Assembly (NCBI GenBank): GCA_933228895.1
Contig: OW121848.1
Location: 84,897,470 to 84,961,469 of the forward strand
Reading direction: 5' to 3'
DNA length: 64,000 nt
Source of the DNA: Platycnemis pennipes
Lineage: Eukaryota > Arthropoda > Insecta > Odonata > Platycnemididae
This document shows positions 11,951 through 21,988 of this stretch, piece by piece. The stretch's first letter is position 1. Each line of letters starts with the position of its first letter. The position numbers and the translations under genes are program-made. The notes below the pieces were generated by a model that worked only from the letters and a program-made list of their open reading frames with translations, was not told where the DNA came from and searched no databases.

Positions 11951-12003
11951 CTTCAACCATTGTTGAGGAGTCAAATCTTTAGATACCCCATCTCCTTATT
12001 TGC
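11951..12003 (-). pseudogene. Decayed fragment of nAChR exon 2 (third copy)
   Basis: Matches the first third of exon 2 (VSKDLTPQQ) with its acceptor, followed by intron 1 sequence to about 12136. The conserved Cys codon has become TAA. Cut on the left by an inverted-repeat element and on the right by a LINE tail. Confidence 0.82.
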
Positions 12004-12136
12004 CTGAAGGATTAATAATCAATTGGATGCTCTACATCATTTTGGATCGTAAAATAAAGCAATGATTATTTGTTAAAGAGCAAAAAAATGCATGAGAAAA
12101 TCGATGCCTCATATTTTTAAAAAATAGATTGACTAT

Positions 12137-13276
12137 AATAATAATAATTATTTATTTGTCCAGCGACTTGTTTACATACAAATATAGGACACGTCAGGAC
12201 TGTATAATTACATATATATAACTGTGTAATTTCATCAACTATATAGTAATAATAAAATCAGTCATTCAAAAATTCACAAACACTATAATCCCTGTCAAAA
12301 ATTCCCCATAGAAAATCTTTATAGGGACATGGAATTCCTTATAGGGAATTGGCATTCCCTATAGGGACACCTATAGGTAAATGAAATTCCCTATAGAGAC
12401 ATGAAATCCCCTATAGGGATTTTATGTTCCCTATGGGGAACTCCATTAAAAATCCCTATAAGGACATGAAATTCCCTATAGGGAATTTCATTTCCCTATA
12501 GGGATTTCATGTTTCCCCATTGCCAATTCCCTATAAGGACATGCAATGGGGAATTTTTAACAGGGATACATTTTGTCAAGTAGCAGAAGCTTAACCCTCT
12601 TCTTAAAAACAAAACCATTTCTAATGCTTTTTAGATTAACGGGCAAGGCGTTAAAAAGCCTGCAACCCATAGAATTTGGGCCATGTAGGGCAGATGTTGT
12701 CCTCACAAAAGGCACATATAAATCTTTGGCATTTCTAGTATAGTAATTGTGGATAGAGCTCTTCGTATTAAATTGGCTAATATTGTTATGTACATACAAT
12801 AGCACATACAAAATATAAATACAAGGGAAGGATAGGAGACCCAGCTTCCTAAAGATAGGCCTACAAGGGGCAAGATAGTGGGCATTAGCCATAAGTCTAA
12901 CAGCTCTTTTTTGCAATTTAAAAATTCTGTCGGCATGAGTTGAGGAGCCCCAGAAAAGGATACCATAAGTTAAATGAGAATAAAATTCACCATAATACAG
13001 ACTTTAAAGGACTTCCTGTGATAACGTGCATCTCATACATCTAATTAACAAACATTTGGTGCTCAATTTGCTCGCCAGGGTGTGGATATGAGATTCCCAA
13101 GTTAAGGAAGCATCAAGCTGCAATCCAAGGAATTTAACAGTGGATGCCATTCGAATCTGTTTATGATCGATATGAACGTTAATTTCATGGTCGATTGTAT
13201 TCTTGTTTTTAAAGTGAATAATTTGTGACTTATCAACATTTAGATTAAGACAATTGCTCGGAGCACCACATGCCAA
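12137..13276 (-). mobile_element. Jockey/CR1-like LINE, 3' part
   Basis: Minus-strand ORF pieces: 13276-13004 (CLNLNVDKSQIIHF, VKFLGLQLDASLTW) and 12916-12557 (LQKRAVRLMANAHY, YYTRNAKDLYVP, LFNALPVNLKSI), the region after the RT palm in this clade, followed by a TTA-repeat tail at 12137-12150. A MITE sits in the 3' UTR. The exon 2/intron 1 sequence abutting its tail is the left half of the site whose right half abuts 8237. Confidence 0.8.
12290..12565. mobile_element. MITE with CCCTGT ends and CCCTATAGGG words
   Basis: 276 bp from CCCTGTCAAAAATTCCCC to GGGGAATTTTTAACAGGG, flanked by AT on both sides (2-bp duplication). The interior repeats the palindrome CCTATAGG and GACATGGAATTCC-like units. 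Close relative at 32902-33184. Confidence 0.85.
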
Positions 13277-15590
13277 GGTTACTAGTAACAGACTTACATT
13301 GATTGGTAACAGTATTTATTGGTAAGTTATTGTTATTCCGAGTATACCTATTTCGAGTCTTCATCAGAGCAGGGCAATTGCATAGTATGTGGGATGTGGT
13401 TCATCCCCTTCTTCGCACCACCTGAATCTACGATTCCCTGGAGATGCAGGTGCCTCATCACCTGGTAGTGCCCCATGAGGAGTCCCACTATCGTTCGTAA
13501 TTGACCCCTGTTTAGTGACAGAAGTTTTTTGGTAAGCCCAGGCCTGGGTTCTCCTATGTGTAGTTATGCCTGTATAAGGCTTGGTGTTGTTCGCCAGATC
13601 TCAGAATGCCGGGCTAAGCCCCACATTCTAATTTCTGCTATCCCTATTGACATAGCAATAGGTATGATTAGCTCTGGTCCAATTGGATTTCGGCTGGAAC
13701 CGGCCCTTGCCAGCTCATCAGCCATCTCATTTGTGGATATGCCAGCATGACCAGGCACCCAGAAAAGTTCCACCATGCCGCATCTACCTATATCACTGAG
13801 TGCCTCGCGACACTCCTGCAGCAGCTGTGATTTGCACCATGGTGATGTCAGCGCCTTTAGAGCTGCCTGACTATCCAGGCATATATGTATCGGTCTGTTG
13901 AACATCCTGATCTCCTTAATGGCATATGTGCAGGTCAGGAGTGCATATACCTCTGCCTGAAACACCGTAGCATATTTTCCCAGAGGGATTGAGAGCTTCC
14001 TTAGTGCTACAATTGTAGACCCCTGCTCCCACTCTTCCTTCTTTTCTAGAGCCATCCATATACCAAACCTCAGCCCCAGAGTGAAGTTCTTTCCCCTTTC
14101 CTCAAGCCCACTGTTCCCTATCCAGGAAGCGGGTTTTGAAGTAGAGGGATGATTGGTTGAACCTGGCTATCATTCCATCACTGCCCATCTCGAGGATGGG
14201 ACTCGACTTCATTAGCTCTGTCCAAACTTGTCTGTGACCATAGGAACTTCCTTTGTCATACCACTGTCCCATACATTTGAGACGATAAGCTGCTGTCCTT
14301 GCCTGAACCTCTGCTTCCACATGGTGTGGAGTGAGGTTCAGCAGAGGTTTCCAGCGCCAGAGTTGTGGTTGCTCTCATAGCCCCTGAAATACCCATGCGG
14401 GACATTCGTTGAAGGTGGTTCAGTTTGTTCCCAGCAGTTTTCAACCAGACTCTATTCCACCAAACTATAGAGCAGTACAATAAACTAGATTTAATGACTG
14501 CTGTATAAATCCATCTAATGGCTTTTGGCTGAAGTCCCCATATTTTACCAAGGGTCCTCCTACACATCCATAAGGAGACTCAGGCTTTCTTTGCCTTGGT
14601 CTCCAAATGATCTCCCCAGTTAAGCTTGGAGTCTAGAATAACCCAAGACTCTTAACTGATGGTGAGGGATATAAAACCTTACCCTGCACAGAGGGAGGTC
14701 TAAAGCCCTCCATTTTCCTTCTATTGGTAAACAATACAAGCTTAGTTTTCTCCGGATTTACAGTCAGCCCTGTTTCTGTGCACCAGCCCATTGGCTTATC
14801 CAGGGCTTTCTGCATGAGTTCAGAGACAGTATCGAGGTACTTTCCAGTGATGAGTATAGCCACATCATCTGCGTACCCTTAAGAGTATGCTCCAGTCCTA
14901 TTCAATTTTTCAATAAGACTGTCACCTACCATATTCCAGATGAGTGGAGATAACACTGCTCCCTGAGGGCAGCCTCGATTCACAGCTACCTTCATTGAAC
15001 TGTTTCTCAAGACTACCTTGTCAGTTCTTGGTTCCAACATATATCTAATCCAGACCACAATGTGAGCATGGATACCATGTCTTCCTGCTGCAAGATTTGA
15101 TGCAGATTTGATCGAAGGACATGTTATTAAATGCTACCTTGACATCAAGAAATGCCCCCAGTCCATACATTCCGTGTTCCAGCACTCCCTCAATCCTGCT
15201 AACAAGATTGTGGAGCGCTGTCTCCATGGATTTTCCCTTCTGGTAGGCATGTTGATACAGGTGCAGGGGGTGGTCCCTTAATGTCCCATCCCTTGTGTAC
15301 CAGTCCACTATCTTTTTAGTGTCTTCAATAGAAAAGACATAAGACTGATTTCTAGAAAGGAGTCCGCTCTTGTGTAGTCCGTCTTACCCAGTTTAGGCAT
15401 GAAAACAACCTTGGTGACCCTCCAGGCTTTTGGAACATATCCATAAGCCAGGCAGGAGCGGAATATTCTTACCATTGGAAGGAGGAGCAGAATTTCCTGC
15501 CCTTCCTGAAGGAGTGCAGGAAATAACCCATCCTTCCAACCAGCCTTAAAGGGCTAAAACTCATGACTGTCTGATGACAGCCTTGTCGCA
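13277..15590 (-). mobile_element. I/LOA-like LINE with RNase H, 5'-truncated and decayed
   Basis: Read from high to low coordinates: RT start (VPKAWRVTKVVFMPKLGK near 15430), HAYQKGKSMETALHNLV (15308-15045), AFLDVKVAFNN with catalytic Asp, palm and thumb (WCTETGLTVNPEKTKLVLF, 14863-14633; IYTAVIKSSLLYCSIVWW, 14567-14256), then RNase H at 14055-13564 with AEVYALLTCTYAIKE, DSQAALKAL and VPGHAGISTNEMADELA. This order and the C-terminal RNase H fit the I/LOA group. Several frameshifts and stops. No endonuclease in the window. Confidence 0.85.
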
Positions 15591-15991
15591 TAGGGATACA
15601 GGGAAATCAGCCGTAGCGGATCATGCATTTTCCGTGGAAGGACACCATATTTTAATTGACAGGATGCGGGTGTTAGCCCAAAGACTGATCTGCGAGGCTA
15701 TATAAATTGAGAAATGTCCCCTGAATTTTAACCGGGATGACGGCATTAAGCTTAGTTCGACGTGGAGAAGACTCTTCCGAAGGAAAGAAATGCCTGGATG
15801 GTTCCAGAAGGAGACAAACAATGAAACACCCATTTTAACTGTGACAGGGAGGGAAAGTTCATTGACTCCCCAAGGAAAGGGCTAAGTGGTGGCCACCTTC
15901 TGATGTCAGTAGCCCCCCACCACTCCACTGGAAAGGGGGGAGGGAGTGATATACATAAAAGAATAGACTTTTCCAATTTTTTCATCATTGC

Positions 15992-16025
15992 CTGATGATG
16001 CGTCCTGTAATGGCTGGGAAAGCTT
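15992..16025 (+). ncRNA. Hammerhead-ribozyme-like core, decayed
   Basis: CTGATGA at 15992, stem II region ending GGCTGG, then GAAAGC at 16018. Stem III is not convincing here. Confidence 0.3.
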
Positions 16026-16806
16026 AAACTCTGACAACGAGTCATACAAGGCTGCCCCCAAAAGCCTCCAACGACAATGAATTTCGGTGCGAAAAACCAC
16101 AATCCACATTCATAAATTGTATTGATGGGTGCATGCAGTACAATAATTTTTAAGATATTTTATTTCTCCTTCATGTGTGGCCAGATAACGAAGGTGGCGG
16201 AGCCAGCAAGACTGTCTGAGGCTGCAAGAGGCCACGGCATCTTTTTTTAAGTACTCCATGTTGGCCATAATTGGCGAGAGTGGATGACCCATTGTTTCTG
16301 AGGCATAATTCAGCCATTTTTGGGAAGTTGGGCGGAAGTCTATAGTTGAATAATTTCCTTTAAATGTCAACAGAGTGCTTGATAGGAACCTTGGTGAATA
16401 GAGAAACAACGTTGAAGGAGAAGACGAGGTCATTTTCCGAGACCTTCAGATCTCAGATTCTGTGGATGAAGTCTTCGGAGTTTGTAATGCAGGATCCCAT
16501 CTGTCCTATGAATGGCTGTATATGGCAGGCCAGTTGGTGGGCCACAGTGTAGGTGGGATTTCCAATGCATCTTACGATCAGGTATGCCTTCTTTGTGGAT
16601 TTCCGGTAATCCAAAAAGTTTCTGCGGCCTGGATGATGCCAGAAGTATTCTTCATTGCTCCTCTGGTGGGACTCATTGCCTTCTGACACGAGTGGGAAAA
16701 CTGCCAATGAGAAACATTGCAAAACAAGGCTAATGAAGGAAGAGGAGGGGGGTATGTCTCCCCAATAAATAGATGAGATTTCAACTTCCTCTTTGTTATT
16801 TTAACC

Positions 16807-16854
16807 CTGATGATGTGGCCTGTAATGGTCACGAAAGCTTGGATTACAAAGCTC
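16807..16854 (+). ncRNA. Hammerhead-ribozyme-like motif, best copy
   Basis: CTGATGA at 16807; stem II GTGGCC/GGTCAC (6 pairs, one G-U) closed by TGTAAT; GAAA at 16833; stem III AGCTT/AAGCT with loop GGATTACA; then C17 at 16854 as the expected cleavage base. One extra T precedes stem II and no stem I partner is evident, so activity is uncertain. Confidence 0.42.
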
Positions 16855-17282
16855 CACATGCACCAGCTCCCAAAAGAGACAACTGGAAATTCTATCCACA
16901 CCTGTGAGATATATATTTTTATCCTTCTATTCAGATGAGTGATTTTTCAACAACTTGTTTACTGTTGCATTGCAATCTGCCTGTGTCAACTTCTGTCCAC
17001 GAGCTGCATTGCATTAAAATCTGCCTGTGTCAGCTTCTATCCACGAGCTGCACCAACAGATCCAGAGCTGAGAGTCTTAACCTCTTTTCTCAATGTTTAT
17101 CCCTCCTTCACATCTTTTATTCAACTTCTCCTCCAATGTTAACTATAACCACATGTACATTTTACCATTACATGAAGTATTCTTCATTGCCACTCTGGTG
17201 GGGGTCATTGCCTTCTGACACAAGTGGGGTAACTGCCAATTAGAAACATTACCAAAAAAGGCTAATGAAGGAAGAGGAGGGG

Positions 17283-17600
17283 GGCATGCACTCTTTGCAC
17301 ACTTTTGAAGCACTATGCACACTTTATGCACGCTTCTATCACATTTTTTGCACGCTTTTCTCGCATTATTTTCACGCTTTGCGCACACTCTTTTCACGCT
17401 TTTTGCACACTCTTTTCACACTTTTTGCACACTCTTTTCACATTCCAGTAGTCCCAATTCACGCTTTCCTCACACTTTTTGCACACTTTTGGGGCACTAT
17501 GCACACTTTATGCACGCTTTTTTCACATTTCTTGCACGCTTCTCAGAATGCTTTTTGAACACTTTTTGCACGCTTTTCTGCTCACTTTATTTTCACCAGG
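17283..17600. repeat. Degenerate TTTGCACAC/TTTTCACGCT repeat
   Basis: About thirty imperfect units of 9-18 nt such as CACTTTTTGCACAC and GCTTTTCACGC. ORFs through it on the plus strand (repeated FALL/HTLF) are a by-product of the repeat. It interrupts a duplicated Penelope-relic segment (16640-16960 resembles 17170-17270 plus 17600-17790). Confidence 0.75.
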
Positions 17601-19044
17601 GCATGTCTCCCCAATAAATAGATGAGAATTCAACTTCCTCTTTGTTATTTTAACCTTGATGATACAGCCTGCAATGGTCACGATAGCTTGGATTACAAAG
17701 CACCACATGTACCAGCTCCCAAAAGAGACAACTGGAAATTCTATCCACACCTGTGAGATGTATATTTTTATTATTCTATTCAGATGAGTGATTTTCCAAG
17801 AACTTGTTTACTGTTGCATTGCAATCTGCCTGTGTCAGCTTCTGTCCATGAGCTGCACCAACAGTTCCAGAGCTGAGAGTCAACCTCTTTTCTCAATGTT
17901 TATCCTTCCTTCACATCTTTTATTCAACTTCTCCTCCAATGTTAACTATAACCACATGTACATTTTACCATTACTCCCATCATGAATGATATAGATCCAA
18001 ACTCCTTTCGCTTATGCCAAACTAGAAAATTATCATTTAAACTAGTTTAATGTATCTGGCATTCTGAATTTCTATTTCTTGTATCTCTTTAGTTATTTTT
18101 CCAAAAGGACTACATGACATGCCCCCCACCTCCACTTACTACTACACACTTATGTTTCAGCAGCCTTTTCTTCTCTGCAACCTCGTCCATGGCCAATACC
18201 TTGACTTTTCACACAACTATAACAATTCAATCCTGTATCTTATTACTATATTGCATTGGCCCCACATCTCCTCCCCAATGTCAACCAAATTCTAAATTCC
18301 TCGCACCACTCCCTGGAACTTCACTGATTGAAATCTATAAAATAGCTTTCTTCCCTCTGCACCTCCCATCTCCAGGAAGGCATCTCCTTACCACTGCACA
18401 CAACCACTCCTATTCCTCTTCCTCCACCTTCATTCCTCTACACACACTAGACCTAGCCACCCTCATAAACTGTCTTCTACTACCCCAACCATGGCTTTAT
18501 TTTTTTCCAAAATGCCTTCCCCAAAAGAAGGATTGTTTGCCACCATTGAGGCATAAAACAACCCATATAATCCTTTCAATCACTTAGTAACCTCTCTCCC
18601 ACTCCTTTAAATCCACAAAAGCTGTCTATACTTAACAAAGGTCTCTTTTCCCCCACCCCTTAAGTAAATTGTATCTCTTTTTCATAGGTGTGTTTCAATT
18701 CTACAGAACCCGTAATTTGGAAGTTTTTTTTGGAAATCTCAAAGCTCAACCTCAGTCTTTATCCAAGTACATTCACTACAAACTTTCTTCCGCCATCTTC
18801 CACCCATAAACCCAGACTCCTTCCTACAAATCATTAATTTTAAATGTTTATAAATCTCCTTTTCTCCTAGGATTCCAGCATCTCCCTTCTAAATTAATTG
18901 AACCTAATAGTTAACTTCTCACCTGAAGAATCATCAACTCTTAAAAAAATCATAATAATCCAGATATTGTCATCATATTGACTGATGAAGGGTCCACAGT
19001 TGTTATTCTTAGCAGCGCTGTTAATATTGCTTTCACCTTACGAA
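17600..19044. repeat. Relic sequence shared with 62380-63225
   Basis: The stretch from the degraded hammerhead motif to TTATTCTTAGC near 19010 matches the one at 62425-63220, with a CT-rich insert at 18110-18650 in this copy. Both end at the same word, so this is probably the end of the Penelope family B unit or its target. The plus-strand ORF at 18114-18587 is low-complexity and not believed. Confidence 0.55.
17655..17705 (+). ncRNA. Hammerhead-like motif, degraded copy
   Basis: Homologous to 16807 but with TTGATGA and GATAGC in place of CTGATGA and GAAAGC, so the core is broken. Confidence 0.3.
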
Positions 19045-19049
19045 CTTCC

Positions 19050-19100
19050 TAATCCATCTTCATCACCTAACGCAAGTAAAATTAGATCAAAAAACCAACA
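19050..19100 (+). repeat. Copia A 5' LTR remnant
   Basis: Begins TAATCCATCTTCATCACC directly after CTTCC and ends CCAACA; matches the last 51 bp of the 3' LTR, so about 200 bp of the outer part is absent. Confidence 0.75.
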
Positions 19101-19102
19101 AA

Positions 19103-19118
19103 TGGTTATGGGCCCAGA
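19103..19118 (+). promoter_or_regulatory. Copia A primer-binding site
   Basis: TGGTTATGGGCCCAGAG just inside the LTR. This is the copia-type site that pairs with the anticodon region of initiator Met tRNA (half-tRNA priming). Confidence 0.8.
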
Positions 19119-19242
19119 GTGTGATGAAGAGGGAATAAAAGTGAGTGGACAGTTTCGACATAAAATTGACCAACTCAAGAAGCGATGAGAGAACACATTT
19201 TTGACTATCATCTACATAGAGATATTTTCCAGAAACAGCAAG

Positions 19243-20000
19243 ATGGGTGACTCATCACTGAATTCTCTTGGTAATGTGATTGTAAGACTAAACGGACTTG
19301 AGAATTACCAGGACTGGAAGTTTAAAATGAAAAATTTTCTTCAGCTGAAGGGGTAATGGGACGCTATTGAATACCCTGTGAACAATGGAAAAGAAACCAA
19401 AGGACAGCGACGGCCAAAAATATTATAAGTCTTCTGATCGAGACCAACATAAAATCTCATGTTGTGTCAGCTGTGACAGTGAGAGAAGCATGGAATAACC
19501 TCTCCAATGCCTTTGAAAATGAGGGGTGGAGTCCAAGATTCACATTGCAAAGAGAATTGTGGAATTGCAAGCACAATACATTCAAGAGTATGTTCGAGTA
19601 TGTGTCAAGAATCAAGGATTTATGCCAGCAACTTGCTGATATTTAAATCCAAAGTTAACGATAGCTGGCAGATTTCAATTTTTCTTAGTGATTTAGGTGA
19701 CGACTATGATCCATTGGTAATGGCATTAACAAATAGTGTCTCGGATATAAAATTAGAGGCAGTGGTTACAGCTCTTTACCAGGAAGCTTCAAGACGTCAA
19801 GAAGGTGCTACTTCTTCAGCACAGCGGTCAAGCTCCAAAGCTGTAGCTATGCATACAATGCAAAAGAGGAATCCCCATGGGAGGAAAAACAGGCAAGTAG
19901 TAGTAATGTAGAGTTCACTTGCTATAGGTGTGGGAAGGCTTATCACCTGGCTCGTTACTGTCGCACAATTCTGAACCCTAAAATTTAAGGAAAAGGTGAG
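19243..20000 (+). pseudogene. Copia A gag
   Basis: ATG at 19243 opens MGDSSLNSLGN; the Gag UBN2-type block follows (NYQDWKFKMKNFLQLKG, then a stop; AWNNLSNAFENEG; MFEYVSRIKDLCQQLADI, then a stop). A CCHC knuckle (CYRCGKAYHLARYC) lies near 19920. At least three stops or frameshifts. Confidence 0.85.
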
Positions 20001-20069
20001 CCCAGAGGAGAGCCTAAACAAGACAAGAAGCAACAGCCTTAGAAGAAAAATATAACTTTGTTTTGCCCA

Positions 20070-21690
20070 GTGCCAGGCTTAGCAGCTAAAGTATAGCCAG
20101 ACGAATGGTATGCTGATGCAGGTTCAAATGAAAATATGACTCCGAAAAAAAAATGCAATGGAGAACCTCATGAAGATCAAAACTGACATGACAGTTTCTG
20201 TAGCAAATGGTGCAACTTTGAGGCCCATAGGAATTGGTGATGTTCCTATTATGGTTAAAGCGAATCCTGAAGTATCCAAGATTTCTGAAGTATTATGTTT
20301 ACCAGGATTAACAGCAAACTTGCTTTCTGTAAGTAAACTTGTTGCAAAGAATTATTCAGTTGTTTTTGATGTAAAGGGATGTAGAATATATGATACTCCT
20401 AAAGTAGAAATGAATTTTAGTATATGTACTAGCAACTGCTTCTGAGCATAATGGCTTGTACAAGTTGGATGTTGTTAAGCCAAAAATGAATGCATTGAAA
20501 GTATCAAGGAATGAAGATTCAGAAATATTATGGCATAAGAGATTAGGCCATCTTAATCTTCACTCAATGAAGCTATTGAAAAATGGAATGGTATCAGGAG
20601 TGAATTCTGAAGAAAAGAAAGAAATGACTTTATGTGAACCTTGCATTAAAAGAAAATTCACTAAGTTACTGTTCAAAAGTAAAGGAAAAAGGGCAACAAA
20701 TAAATTGGAATTATTGTATACGGATTTGTGTGGACCTATGGAGCCAAAAGGATTAAAAGGTGAGAGGTACATGAAGCTGATAATTGATGACTTCACCAGA
20801 AAGACTTTTATCTACCTTCTAAAAACCAAAGATCCAGCTTTACAGATTTCTCAAGGTTTTAAAGAATGGGTAGAAAAGCAAGTGAATGAGAAAATATTAT
20901 GCTTGAGATCAGACAATGGTGGAGAATTTTGCGGAGATGACTTTGAAAATTATCTTCAAGCAAATGGAATTCAGCATCAGAAGACTGAAGTATACACACC
21001 TCAACACAATGGAATAGCTGAGAGAGCTAACAGAACTACAATTGAAAGGGTAAGGACTTAGCTTGTGAGTGCTGGATTGAGTAGGTGCTTATGGGCAGAG
21101 CTCTCAGGAACAGTTGTACTCTTAAAAAATAGGAATCCCACAAGAAGTCTGCAAAATGTAGTGCCAGAAGAACTTTGGACTGGGAAGAGAGTGGATTTGA
21201 GTTATCTACGTGCTGTTGGGTGTGCAGCATATATGCATATTCCAGATAAATGTAGGACCAAATTGGACCCCAAGGCCAAAGAGATGGTAATGATTGGATA
21301 TGGTGAAGATGACTTTGGATATAAACTTCTAGATTTGTCATCAATGAAAATAGAACGATCAAGGAATGTGATATTTAATGAAAATAAGTTTCCAGCACTT
21401 GAAAGGAGGAAAATTCCAAGAATTGATCCAAAATTAATTCAGGTTCGAATTATTGGAATAGATTTTAAAGCTGATATATTTATGGCAGAAAGTGATGATG
21501 AGTATGAAACTCCAAGTAGTAGTCCAGATGAGTCTATTTTAGAAGATGAACCCAATGAACCAGAACCAGATGGAACTTTTGGAGGTCAAGAGAGAAGATA
21601 TCCAAGGAGAAATAAACAGCCCAATCAATTCCCTGATTCTGTTAATTGGGAAGACATTTATGCCAGCTGTGCAGTGTACAACGTTGAATG
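20070..21690 (+). pseudogene. Copia A protease and integrase
   Basis: Protease remnant EWYADAGSNENMT at 20104. GAG-pre-integrase HKRLGHLNLHSMKLL with C..C knuckle (CEPCIKRK), integrase core with YTDLCGPM, RSDNGGEFCG and YTPQHNGIAERANRT (the DDE triad). A stop at 21059-21061 splits it, then ORF continues to 21690 where Copia B enters. Low-complexity acidic linker near 21500. Confidence 0.88.
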
Positions 21691-21905
21691 TGTTGGTATT
21701 GTAATGACAGGTATTCCTAAACAATGTCATGAATTGCGCTCTTCTTTTGTTTAAGTTGCACTGCGCCATTGTTAGTTGATTGCGTCGCGTGTGTGTGCTG
21801 CAATGATTGTATCAGGCGCATGGGTGTGTTCAAGAGAGTAAAGTGTTTAAAATAAATCACTTGTCGTATCAATATCGTACGCTACCACGTAAGAGAATAA
21901 CAACA
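21691..21905 (+). repeat. Copia B LTR1
   Basis: 215 bp, TGTTGGTATTG to AATAACAACA, directly after GAATG. Identical copies at 30626 and, with one change, 31225. Confidence 0.95.
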
Positions 21906-21920
21906 GGTTATGGGCCCAGG
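21906..21920 (+). promoter_or_regulatory. Copia B primer-binding site, unit 1
   Basis: GGTTATGGGCCCAGG directly abuts LTR1; complementary to the internal half of initiator Met tRNA. Repeated at 25902 and 26304; absent after LTR4. Confidence 0.85.
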
Positions 21921-21988
21921 ACGGTAGGTGGTACGGCAGTGACACGAGAGAGAGAGAGTAAAGAAAGCCGGTGTCCAAGCGAGAGAAA

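Larger units (their letters stand above)
15596..17000 (-). mobile_element. Penelope-like element relic (family B)
   Basis: Minus-strand RT block near 16433-16110 with MGHPLSPIMANMEY (Penelope RT motif 5 region) and decayed FKGNYSTIDF; upstream block at 16722-16453 (HQLACHIQPFIGQMGSC). The same blocks lie at 61665-62328. RT is broken by stops. Hammerhead-like cores on the plus strand flank it (15992 and 16807). No GIY-YIG domain remains in this copy. Confidence 0.7.

Noticed and set aside
17283..17600. Two long overlapping plus-strand ORFs
   Set aside because: They are translations of a short imperfect repeat in two frames.
18114..18587. 157-codon plus-strand ORF
   Set aside because: CT-rich, low-complexity peptide (Pro, Ser, Thr, Leu) without a domain; the related segment at 62473-63225 lacks it.
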